Of a stretch of DNA of 5,070 nucleotides, positions 1-5,070 are shown in pieces; the stretch's first letter is position 1; every line of letters starts with the position of its first letter. Under the pieces are notes generated by a model. That model worked only from the letters and a program-made list of their open reading frames with translations, had not been told where the DNA came from and made no database searches. Source of the DNA: an uncultured Succinivibrio sp. (lineage in GTDB: Bacteria > Pseudomonadota > Gammaproteobacteria > Enterobacterales > Succinivibrionaceae); the NCBI GenBank assembly GCA_902772715.1, contig CACYBT010000103.1:1-5070 (forward strand). The letters run 5' to 3'. Made by a program: the position numbers and the translations under genes.

Positions 1-102
1 ATGCTGCGCGACAATATGCCCATTGAAAAGATTACACAATATTTAAATCTTACGAAAGAAAAGGTGGAGGCCATCGGGAGGAAATACCAGCTCTTAAAGT
101 AA
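1..102 (+). CDS. C-terminal end of a probable Rpn-type nuclease/transposase (partial)
   Basis: An open frame runs from the left edge to a TAA stop at 100-102, giving 33 residues. The ATG at position 1 may be an internal Met codon rather than the true start, because most of the gene would lie outside the window. The visible peptide (MLRDNMPIEKITQYLNLTKE, then a short lysine-rich tail) follows the pattern at the end of many Rpn/PD-(D/E)XK family putative transposases: Met-Leu, a short turn, an 'IExIxxYxxLTxExV' helix pair, and a charged end. The catalytic PD-(D/E)XK core is not visible, so the family call rests on the tail alone. A small unrelated protein with a helix-turn-helix-like end is the alternative. 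No convincing terminator follows the stop. Confidence 0.5.
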   Translation: MLRDNMPIEKITQYLNLTKEKVEAIGRKYQLLK

Positions 103-235
103 GATTAAGTGTATTAATGATTTTGTGAATGCTTGATTTAGTTGGTCGCAAAATGACAAAGACTTTAATGAATATTTACTCATTTCTTTTTTAACGCGCA
201 AATGATTCACAATTATTGTTTTTTTTGTGTAAAAT

Positions 236-260
236 AAAGGTGATCCTTTTTTTTAACATG
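236..260 (+). promoter_or_regulatory. Shine-Dalgarno of the lipoprotein gene, inside a small hairpin beside a T8 run
   Basis: AAAGGTGA at 236-243 is a strong ribosome-binding sequence, but it lies 14 bases before the ATG at 258, longer than usual. AAAGG (236-240) is perfectly complementary to CCTTT (245-249) across a TGAT loop, so the transcript could fold the Shine-Dalgarno into a 5-bp stem. The second arm runs into eight T (247-254), which account for much of the long spacing. The site favours ATG 258 over the in-frame TTG at 216 or GTG at 240, neither of which has a ribosome-binding site at a usable distance. The hairpin is short and its stability was not computed. Confidence 0.5.
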
Positions 261-800
261 GTAAAGATTGTGAAATTTTCAAATATTTATTTACTGAACA
301 GTCTTGTTGTCGGCATTTTGGCTGTTACCGGCTGTTCTTCCTCTTCTCAAACTGCTGCTGATGCTATGAGTGGCGCAACACAAGTTGCTAAGAATGTTCC
401 TTCCTCTGAACGTAAAATCTATTTGCGTGGAGAAATGAATGATTATGAGGTATCTGAGTCTTATCTTTTAAAACTCGAGCAGGATTCTAAAAAATGTACC
501 TATGCTAATTTAAGACAAGATTGGGCTCCTTATAAATTTAAGTTTGCTGATGCAAAATGGACTGAAGGAACCAATTTTGGGTTCATGAATCCTCCTGGAG
601 TGATGCGTGAGGGATCAAGAAGTATAGAGCTAAATCCTTCGTCCCGTTTTGAAGAAATTTTATTTTATCCTAATCAGGATGGAACTTATCGTTTTTGCTT
701 ATCTGAAAAATCCGGTAAATACTACGTTAGTGTAGAAAGAGCATCGCATAAAGATCTGCTTACTCTGTCGCATATTTTTAACAAGAAGATGACCCTTTAG
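258..800 (+). CDS. Putative outer-membrane lipoprotein with a pullulanase/CBM48-like early-set domain
   Basis: The protein has 180 aa from ATG 258. Residues 1-26 form a lipoprotein signal peptide: lysines at 3 and 6, a hydrophobic stretch at about 11-23, and a lipobox VTGC ending at Cys26. Ser27 at position +2 suggests sorting to the outer membrane. A Ser/Ala-rich linker (27-50) leads to a beta-rich domain at about 53-160. Its strands resemble the early-set immunoglobulin-like domains found next to alpha-amylase and pullulanase catalytic domains: LRGEMNDY (56-63) matches the 'RGxxNxW' turn, YKFKFADAKW (92-101) with TNFGF (105-109) matches the 'FKxAxxxWxxxNxG' segment, and DGTYRFCL (141-148) fits the closing strand. 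Cys80 and Cys147 could form a disulfide. No catalytic domain is attached. Glycan binding is inference; in the first motif the usual aromatic Trp is Tyr63. xerD follows after 24 bases in the same frame and may be cotranscribed. The lipoprotein call is firm, the domain call moderate. Confidence 0.8.
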   Translation: MVKIVKFSNIYLLNSLVVGILAVTGCSSSSQTAADAMSGATQVAKNVPSSERKIYLRGEMNDYEVSESYLLKLEQDSKKCTYANLRQDWAPYKFKFADAKWTEGTNFGFMNPPGVMREGSRSIELNPSSRFEEILFYPNQDGTYRFCLSEKSGKYYVSVERASHKDLLTLSHIFNKKMTL

Positions 801-806
801 CCGCAC

Positions 807-827
807 AAGGATTATGGTACTGTTATG
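807..827 (+). promoter_or_regulatory. Ribosome-binding site of xerD with long spacing
   Basis: AAGGA at 807-811 is the only Shine-Dalgarno-like sequence before the xerD ATG at 825, 13 bases away. An out-of-frame ATG at 814 opens a four-codon frame (M-V-L-L) whose TGA at 826-828 overlaps the xerD start as ATGA. No other in-frame ATG, GTG or TTG lies between the lipoprotein stop and 825, so 825 is the likely start even though the spacing is loose. Confidence 0.4.
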
Positions 828-1721
828 ACAGATGATCTTGAATATCGGCGCTTTGTGGATTTTCGTGATTTTCTTTTGTTGGAACATGGCCTGTCAGACA
901 GTACTATTGGCTCCTATACATCTGATATTAAACAGTTTAATAACTATCTTAGGGAGCACAATGAAAAACTTGAACCTGTGACCTTTGATAAAATCAATGG
1001 CTATTTGAAGTTTTGTACCGATTATAAAAGCTCGAGTATGGCACGTTTTATGTGTTCTATGCGTGCATACTGCAAGTTTCTTGTCAAAAATTCTCTTCTT
1101 GAGAGTAATCCCTGTGCCCTGATTGAAAGTCCTAAGCTCTTGAGAATTATCCCCAAATCCATGTCCGAAGAGTGTGTTGAGGCATTTTTGAATATTCCTG
1201 ATCTTGGCAAACATACAGGACTTAGAGATAAGGCTATGCTAGAACTTATCTATAGTACAGGACTGCGCATCAGCGAACTTATTTCCTTAAGATTTGAGCA
1301 TGTGAACTTTGCTAACGGTTTTATTAGGATAATTGGCAAGGGAGATAAAGAACGGATGGTTCCTTTAGGTGAGAATGCCGCCTACTGGATTGAAACCTAT
1401 GTGAATTCTCTAAGACATTCTAAAGATCCTAAGCGCAAGTGCCCCTTTATTTTCTTGTCCGGAAAGGGACTTGGTCCTATGACCAGGATTGCTTTTTGGT
1501 ATCGGATCAAGGTGTACTGTCAGGAGTTAGGAATTACAAAAGACATCTCCCCACATTCGTTTCGTCATGCTTTTGCTACGCATCTTCTAAATCATGATGC
1601 AGATCTGCGTTCGGTACAGATGCTTTTGGGGCATTCAAGTTTAACTACTACTCAGATCTACACCTATGTGGCAACCAAAAGAATGCATGATGTATTTGAG
1701 AGTGCACATCCTCTTGGCTGA
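825..1721 (+). CDS. xerD: Site-specific tyrosine recombinase XerD
   Basis: XerD acts with XerC at the chromosomal dif site to resolve chromosome dimers at division, activated by the FtsK translocase. The product is 298 aa, the same length as E. coli XerD. An N-terminal helical core-binding domain (about 1-107) precedes the catalytic domain (about 108-298). All six catalytic residues are visible at the numbers used for E. coli XerD: Arg148 (STGLR), Lys172 (GKGDKER), His244 and Arg247 (SPHSFRHAF), His270 (LLGHS) and nucleophile Tyr279 (TTTQIYT). The choice of XerD over XerC rests on FWYRIK (224-229), HAFATHLLNHDADLR (248-262) and the short tail ending HPLG, which resemble XerD; XerC usually has a different segment after the RH motif. 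The protein looks complete and active. It sits between a lipoprotein gene and a degenerate kinase gene, not beside the dsbC-recJ genes that follow xerD in E. coli. No dif-like site was recognised in the window. Confidence 0.95.
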   Translation: MTDDLEYRRFVDFRDFLLLEHGLSDSTIGSYTSDIKQFNNYLREHNEKLEPVTFDKINGYLKFCTDYKSSSMARFMCSMRAYCKFLVKNSLLESNPCALIESPKLLRIIPKSMSEECVEAFLNIPDLGKHTGLRDKAMLELIYSTGLRISELISLRFEHVNFANGFIRIIGKGDKERMVPLGENAAYWIETYVNSLRHSKDPKRKCPFIFLSGKGLGPMTRIAFWYRIKVYCQELGITKDISPHSFRHAFATHLLNHDADLRSVQMLLGHSSLTTTQIYTYVATKRMHDVFESAHPLG

Positions 1722-1740
1722 GATAACGAGGTGCTGAGGC

Positions 1741-2646
1741 ATGTTTTTGTCTTATAAAAAACTTTGTGTTGATGTTCACCATGTCGAATATGCGATTGTA
1801 AAAAGCGCCAAGACTGAGTGTCTGTGTCTGCAGGCGCCTTTAACCGAAGGAGGCCGTCTTAAGAAAGGCTTTAGAGGAATGCAATTTTTTTACTCTCTTG
1901 ACAAAGAGCATATTTTTGAGCCTCTCTCAATCTGTGAAGACGATGACAAGCAGATTATCAACGCACTTTATTCCTATACCGGTTCTGGACTTTTACAGGA
2001 TTTTCTAAAAGTGGTACCCATAGCATGGCATTATGCTTCAGGAAAACGTTTGGGGCGTATTTTAAGAACGCTGCATGATGGAAGTCTGTCACAGTCTGAT
2101 GAACAGAAGGCACAGGACAGACATAATGCTTTTATGGAGCGACTTGCCGAATATATTGGTAAACTTGCACATTTTAAAAATGACAGGTATGCACTCGAGG
2201 CCATCTCCACCCGCTATGATCATTTTTCCTTATACAAGTCATGCATGCGTTATGGGGCGTTCAGGCACCAGAAAATTATGATAAGTAAGGAAGGAAATCT
2301 GTTTCTTCTGCCGTCTGCGTCTTATGGACCTGGGGACATCTGTGAAGATTTTGCTCTTTTAGAACTGGAGAGTGCTGGGTTATACCCGCTGCTGTGTGCA
2401 GGTGTCATAGACGGATATTTTAAAGGACAGATTCCTCCTCAGTTCTGGCTGCATTTTGCTCTTTATTGTGCACTGTATTCTTTGTGGAAGGGGGCTAAAA
2501 ATGTGCTTATTGACGGCAAGATTGATTATTGGCAGGCTCAATGTGACCGAGTGCGCTATGATTTTAATGATTTTAAAACTCCCATTCCACGCTGGTTTGC
2601 AGATGACGCCACTGCGGCGATAAGAAAAGAGGCCCAGGGCTTATAA
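1741..2646 (+). CDS. APH-family kinase-like protein lacking catalytic residues (probable pseudokinase)
   Basis: The protein has 301 aa, starts 19 bases after the xerD stop, and has GAGGTG (1728-1733) seven bases before its ATG. No signal peptide or membrane segment is evident, so it is probably cytoplasmic. The C-terminal half follows the aminoglycoside phosphotransferase/choline kinase-like fold: a GKRLGRILRTLHDG helix (101-114), a long helical insert (about 120-168), the catalytic-loop region YGAFRHQKIMIS (171-182), a GNLFLL strand (185-190), GDICEDF (198-204) and GVIDGYFKGQIPPQFW (221-236). The last two match the 'GDPxxEF' and 'GxxxGYFxGxxPxxFF' segments of this family. The active site is broken: in HxDxxxxN the His, Asp and Asn are Tyr171, Ala173 and Lys178, and the metal-binding Asp of the 'IDF' strand is Pro191. 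The N-terminal lobe (1-95) shows no clear nucleotide-binding loop. The frame is intact, which suggests a retained non-catalytic role such as ligand binding, regulation or scaffolding. The family call rests on motif reading; the substrate is unknown. Confidence 0.7.
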   Translation: MFLSYKKLCVDVHHVEYAIVKSAKTECLCLQAPLTEGGRLKKGFRGMQFFYSLDKEHIFEPLSICEDDDKQIINALYSYTGSGLLQDFLKVVPIAWHYASGKRLGRILRTLHDGSLSQSDEQKAQDRHNAFMERLAEYIGKLAHFKNDRYALEAISTRYDHFSLYKSCMRYGAFRHQKIMISKEGNLFLLPSASYGPGDICEDFALLELESAGLYPLLCAGVIDGYFKGQIPPQFWLHFALYCALYSLWKGAKNVLIDGKIDYWQAQCDRVRYDFNDFKTPIPRWFADDATAAIRKEAQGL

Positions 2647-2665
2647 AAAACGCTCCCGAGGGAGC
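2645..2665 (-). terminator. Rho-independent terminator of the aroQ-accB-accC operon
   Basis: Read on the minus strand, GCTCCC (2665-2660), a two-base TC centre and GGGAGC (2657-2652) form a perfect GC-rich inverted repeat; physically it would be a 5-bp stem with a 4-base loop. It is followed by G and six T (2650-2645), the classic intrinsic terminator shape, 10 bases beyond the accC stop. The T run overlaps the stop codon of the convergent plus-strand gene (TAA 2644-2646). On the plus strand the hairpin is followed by ATTCATAAAAC, not a T run, so termination from that side should be weaker. Confidence 0.85.
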
Positions 2666-2675
2666 ATTCATAAAA

Positions 2676-4031
2676 CTATTTAGTTTTGCCTGCTTCAAGT
2701 TTTTTTTCAAGGTAGTGAATACTACAGCCTCCACGAATTTCATTTTCGTCGTTGAGAAGAGACTGATGTAATGGAATGTTAGTTTTAATTCCATCTAGTA
2801 CTAGTTCCCCTAGGGCCTCAAGACCTCTCAGGCGGGCCTGCTCGCGGGTATCATCATAAACAATAAGCTTGCCTACAAGAGAATCATAATGAGGTGGTAC
2901 CTTATAGCCCTGATAAACATGACTATCCCAGCGTACGCCTAAGCCACCTGGCACATAAAGATATTTTATCTCGCCTGGGCATGGCATAAAGGTATTAGGA
3001 TCTTCTGCATTGATCCTAAATTCAAAAGCATGTCCTTTAATCTTGATATCATCCTGACTTATGGATAACTGATTGCCGGCACAAACGGAAATCATTTCGC
3101 GGACAATATCAATACCGGTAATCATTTCAGTGATAGGGTGCTCTACCTGTACACGGGTATTCATTTCAATAAAATAGAATTCACCGTTTTCATAGAGAAA
3201 CTCAAAAGTTCCGGCACCACGATAACCGATATCAATACAGGCCTTTGCACAGCGTGAGCCGATGGTCTGACGCTGTTCGTCAGTAATAAATGGAGCAGGA
3301 GCCTCTTCTAGAACCTTCTGGTTGCGACGCTGCATTGAGCAGTCGCGTTCTCCCAAATAGACAGCGTGACCCTGTCCATCAGAAAGAACCTGAAATTCAA
3401 CATGACGAGGGTTTTCTAAGAATTTTTCCATATAGACAGCCGGATTGTTAAAAAACATATCCGCCTCTACACGGGTAAGGTTAATGGCATTTTCAAGTTC
3501 GGCATCTGATCTGACTACACGCATGCCACGTCCGCCGCCACCACCAGAGGCTTTGATGATAATAGGATAACCAATCTGATTAGCCAGTTTGCGGTTTTCC
3601 TCAAAGTTCTCACCTAGTGCGCCAGCAGAACCTGGTACGCAAGGTACCCCCGCTTTCTGCATGGCTTTTTTGGCTGATACCTTATCACCCATCAGTCTGA
3701 TGGTATCAGCAGTAGGTCCGATAAAAATAAATCCGGAGCGTTCCACCATTTCAGCAAAATCGGCATTTTCAGAAAGAAATCCATAGCCAGGATGTATGGC
3801 ATGTGCTCCCGTAGCCTCGGCTGCTGCAATAATAGAAGGAATATTAAGATATGAATCTTTAGGAGCGGCCGGACCAATACATACAGCTTCATCAGCAAGT
3901 CTTACATGGAGTAAATTACGGTCTGCAGTAGAATGAATAGCCACCGTCTTAAGATCTAGCTGACGACAGGCCCTTAAAATACGCAGAGCAATTTCACCAC
4001 GGTTGGCAATTAGAACTTTTTCTAGTTTCAT
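2676..4031 (-). CDS. accC: Acetyl-CoA carboxylase, biotin carboxylase subunit
   Basis: AccC uses ATP and bicarbonate to carboxylate the biotin carried by AccB, the first half-reaction of acetyl-CoA carboxylase in fatty acid synthesis. The product is 451 aa against 449 in E. coli, and it aligns by eye along its whole length with an offset of one residue. The N-terminal domain opens with VLIANRGEIALRIL (6-19) and contains HPGYGFLSEN (80-89). The ATP-grasp domain carries Lys117, Lys160, the glycine-rich loop SGGGGGRGM (162-170), His210 and Lys239 (RRNQKV). Metal-binding Glu277 and Glu289, catalytic Arg293 (EMNTRVQVEHP) and biotin-site Arg339 (RINAEDPNTF) are all present. It is the last gene of the operon: 23 bases separate it from accB, with GAGGTT (4046-4041) nine bases before its ATG, and an intrinsic terminator follows. 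It is complete and shows nothing abnormal. Confidence 0.98.
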   Translation of the reverse strand: MKLEKVLIANRGEIALRILRACRQLDLKTVAIHSTADRNLLHVRLADEAVCIGPAAPKDSYLNIPSIIAAAEATGAHAIHPGYGFLSENADFAEMVERSGFIFIGPTADTIRLMGDKVSAKKAMQKAGVPCVPGSAGALGENFEENRKLANQIGYPIIIKASGGGGGRGMRVVRSDAELENAINLTRVEADMFFNNPAVYMEKFLENPRHVEFQVLSDGQGHAVYLGERDCSMQRRNQKVLEEAPAPFITDEQRQTIGSRCAKACIDIGYRGAGTFEFLYENGEFYFIEMNTRVQVEHPITEMITGIDIVREMISVCAGNQLSISQDDIKIKGHAFEFRINAEDPNTFMPCPGEIKYLYVPGGLGVRWDSHVYQGYKVPPHYDSLVGKLIVYDDTREQARLRGLEALGELVLDGIKTNIPLHQSLLNDENEIRGGCSIHYLEKKLEAGKTK

Positions 4032-4054
4032 GAGTTCGACAACCTCGTCTTTTT

Positions 4055-4534
4055 CTATTCAAATTCAAACAAAGGCTGATCGAATTCAACAGCTGAGCCA
4101 TTTTCAACAAGGATCTTCTTGATTACACCATTACGGTCTGACTGAATTTGATTCATCATCTTCATGGCCTCGATAATACATAAAGTATCACCAGCCTTAA
4201 CCGATGCTCCTTCCTCGACAAATGGAGTAGCAGTAGGACTAGCGGAACGGTAGAAGGTTCCAACCATTGGAGACTTCATAAATGAATTGGAATCCTCGTG
4301 TGTCTCTTCGCTTGCAGGTGCTGGTAGGACAGGAGCCTGTGGAGCGACTTGAGACTGCACAACAGGAGCAGGGGCAACAGTAGCAGGGACAATTGTCTGG
4401 ACAGTCTGAGCGACAACAGCCTTCTCACGAGTGATTTTAAGCTCTTCCTCTCCTTGTTTAAGATTAATCTCTGAGACATCTGATTTTGAAACGATTTCAA
4501 TCAACTTGGCAATTTTATGAATATCGATTTGCAT
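4055..4534 (-). CDS. accB: Acetyl-CoA carboxylase, biotin carboxyl carrier protein (BCCP)
   Basis: BCCP carries biotin between AccC and the AccAD carboxyltransferase. The product is 159 aa (E. coli 156). The N-terminal segment MQIDIHKIAKLIEIV (1-15) is the usual helix, followed by a short charged region to about residue 38. A flexible Pro/Ala/Val/Gln-rich linker spans about 39-80. The biotinyl domain (85-159) has SPMVGTFYR (88-96), a thumb-loop segment SASPTATPF (97-105) typical of AccB rather than of other biotinyl domains, and EAMKMMNQI (122-130), in which Lys125 is the biotinylation site for BirA. TAGGA (4545-4541) lies six bases before the ATG. accB sits 25 bases after aroQ and 23 before accC, so the three are probably one transcript. 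In E. coli AccB level is autoregulated; nothing in this leader shows that directly. Confidence 0.97.
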   Translation of the reverse strand: MQIDIHKIAKLIEIVSKSDVSEINLKQGEEELKITREKAVVAQTVQTIVPATVAPAPVVQSQVAPQAPVLPAPASEETHEDSNSFMKSPMVGTFYRSASPTATPFVEEGASVKAGDTLCIIEAMKMMNQIQSDRNGVIKKILVENGSAVEFDQPLFEFE

Positions 4535-4559
4535 AGAATATCCTAAATTATATACTCAA

Positions 4560-5012
4560 TTACTTATGAGCCTGCTCAAGATACTTTACAGCAGCATCAA
4601 GGGCTAGTTCATAACCATAAAGTCCGAATCCGGCAATGACTCCAACTGCAATATCTGACAAATATGATAAATGTCTGAAAGGTTCTCTTTTATGCACGTT
4701 GGAAATATGGATCTCATAAAATGGGATGTCGATACCAGATAAAGCATCGCGTATGGCAACGCTAGTATGGGTATAGGCACCTGCATTTATAAGAATAAAA
4801 TCAATTTTCTGGTAGGCCTTTTGGATTAGTGTGACTAATTCTCCTTCGGAATTTGACTGTTTGCAGGATAAACTTACTCCAAGCGTTTTTGCCTTATCAA
4901 GAAGGCGCTGCTCTAAGTTTAAAAGCGTATCTTTTCCGTAAATCTGAGGTTCTCTTACACCTAACATGTTGAGGTTAGGACCATTGAGAACCAAAATTGA
5001 ATAATTAGCCAA
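4560..5012 (-). CDS. aroQ: Type II 3-dehydroquinate dehydratase
   Basis: AroQ converts 3-dehydroquinate to 3-dehydroshikimate in the shikimate pathway; type II enzymes are small flavodoxin-like proteins that assemble as dodecamers. The product is 150 aa, the normal family length. It carries VLNGPNLNMLGVREP (8-22) with Arg20, catalytic Tyr25 (QIYG), INAGAYTHTS (75-84) with Asn76 and catalytic His82, EIHISN (100-105) with His102, and REPFRHLSY (109-117) with Arg113. These are one residue beyond the numbers in the Mycobacterium tuberculosis enzyme. The start is TTG (5012-5010): GGAG (5023-5020) lies seven bases upstream, no in-frame ATG or GTG occurs before an upstream stop at 5036-5034, and the first internal ATG (Met16) would delete the first beta strand. 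This is first in the operon with accB and accC, a common gammaproteobacterial order. It is unrelated in sequence to the type I AroD of E. coli. Confidence 0.96.
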   Translation of the reverse strand: MANYSILVLNGPNLNMLGVREPQIYGKDTLLNLEQRLLDKAKTLGVSLSCKQSNSEGELVTLIQKAYQKIDFILINAGAYTHTSVAIRDALSGIDIPFYEIHISNVHKREPFRHLSYLSDIAVGVIAGFGLYGYELALDAAVKYLEQAHK

Positions 5013-5023
5013 AATATAACTCC
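5010..5023 (-). promoter_or_regulatory. Ribosome-binding site that sets the TTG start of aroQ
   Basis: On the minus strand GGAG (5023-5020) is followed by seven bases and then TTG (5012-5010). No other start codon fits this spacing except the very rare ATT at 5015-5013. The Shine-Dalgarno follows nine T in a row (5032-5024), giving a U-rich leader of the kind often bound by ribosomal protein S1. Confidence 0.7.
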
Positions 5024-5037
5024 AAAAAAAAAGTTAT
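5016..5037 (-). repeat. Inverted repeat in the aroQ leader overlapping the Shine-Dalgarno
   Basis: On the minus strand ATAACT (5037-5032) and AGTTAT (5021-5016) are perfect reverse complements around a 10-base loop of eight T and GG. The second arm includes the last two bases of the GGAG ribosome-binding sequence. The stem is six base pairs with one G-C pair, so it would be weak as RNA. It could instead be a protein-binding dyad or chance. Confidence 0.4.
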
Positions 5038-5043
5038 GGGCGC

Positions 5044-5052
5044 ATTTTAGCA
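5044..5052 (-). promoter_or_regulatory. Candidate extended -10 promoter of the aroQ-accB-accC operon
   Basis: Minus-strand TGCTAAAAT matches the extended -10 form TGnTATAAT with one mismatch in the hexamer. Transcription would begin near 5037, giving a leader of about 25 bases that keeps the Shine-Dalgarno and the inverted repeat. A -35 element at normal spacing would fall at or beyond the right edge of the window, so it cannot be checked here. Confidence 0.45.
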
Positions 5053-5070
5053 TTTTTAAGAAAAAAATAA

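Noticed and set aside
121..154. TTTTGTG...CGCAAAA as a terminator for the left-edge gene
   Set aside because: The stem is AT-rich, needs a G-U pair and a loop of about 20 bases, and no T run follows.
142..169. Possible promoter TTGGTC (142-147) with TTTAAT (164-169)
   Set aside because: The -35 element matches only three of six bases and the spacer is 16 bases; too weak to annotate.
123..212. 8-bp inverted repeat TTGTGAAT (123-130) and ATTCACAA (205-212), resembling CRP half-sites
   Set aside because: The arms are 74 bases apart, far more than the six-base gap of a CRP site, and neither arm has a good partner at the correct spacing. Chance is likely in an AT-rich intergenic region.
206..235. 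Promoter-like TTCACA (206-211) and TAAAAT (230-235) with an 18-base spacer before the lipoprotein gene
   Set aside because: Transcription would start near 242 and remove the AAAGGTGA ribosome-binding site at 236-243. In such AT-rich DNA the match is weak evidence.
216..257. Upstream TTG (216) and GTG (240) starts for the lipoprotein
   Set aside because: They would add a 14- or 6-residue extension before the signal peptide and have no ribosome-binding site at a usable distance. The strong Shine-Dalgarno lies downstream of 216 and overlaps 240.
699..1214. Minus-strand open frames opposite the lipoprotein and xerD genes, and similar frames opposite or within accC, accB and aroQ
   Set aside because: They overlap well-supported genes, lack ribosome-binding sites and recognisable motifs, and look like out-of-frame shadows.
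825..1721. xerD as a phage or integron integrase marking an integrated element
   Set aside because: Its length, catalytic residue numbers and C-terminal sequence match the housekeeping XerD. No tRNA, attachment repeats or phage genes lie nearby.

Overview
The window looks like an ordinary chromosomal stretch of an AT-rich Gram-negative bacterium, most likely a gammaproteobacterium. XerD has the same length (298 aa) and the same catalytic residue numbers as E. coli XerD, AccC is very close to the enterobacterial type, and the aroQ-accB-accC order is widespread in gammaproteobacteria. A gut or rumen relative such as Succinivibrionaceae is possible but is only a guess; nothing here fixes the genus.

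Layout. Positions 1-102 hold the last codons of a plus-strand gene, probably an Rpn-type PD-(D/E)XK nuclease/transposase. After a 155-base gap comes a plus-strand cluster of three closely spaced genes: a small lipoprotein with a pullulanase/CBM48-like early-set domain (258-800), the tyrosine recombinase gene xerD (825-1721), and a 301-aa protein (1741-2646) that has the body of an aminoglycoside-phosphotransferase-family kinase but has lost the residues needed for catalysis. A compact hairpin at 2645-2665 then separates this cluster from a convergent minus-strand operon that runs from the right edge: aroQ (5012-4560), accB (4534-4055), accC (4031-2676). An extended -10 promoter candidate for that operon lies at 5052-5044.

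How the genes work together. aroQ supplies the third step of the shikimate pathway. accB and accC encode the biotin carrier and biotin carboxylase of acetyl-CoA carboxylase, the committed step of fatty acid synthesis; the carboxyltransferase genes accA and accD are not in the window. XerD acts with XerC (not in the window) to resolve chromosome dimers at dif. The roles of the lipoprotein and the degenerate kinase are unknown, and their link to xerD is positional only.

The most notable observations are the apparent pseudokinase encoded directly after xerD and two leaders (lipoprotein and aroQ) in which a short inverted repeat overlaps the Shine-Dalgarno sequence beside a run of eight or nine T. 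aroQ also starts with TTG. No CRISPR array, tRNA, rRNA, complete insertion sequence or obvious new multi-gene system was seen.
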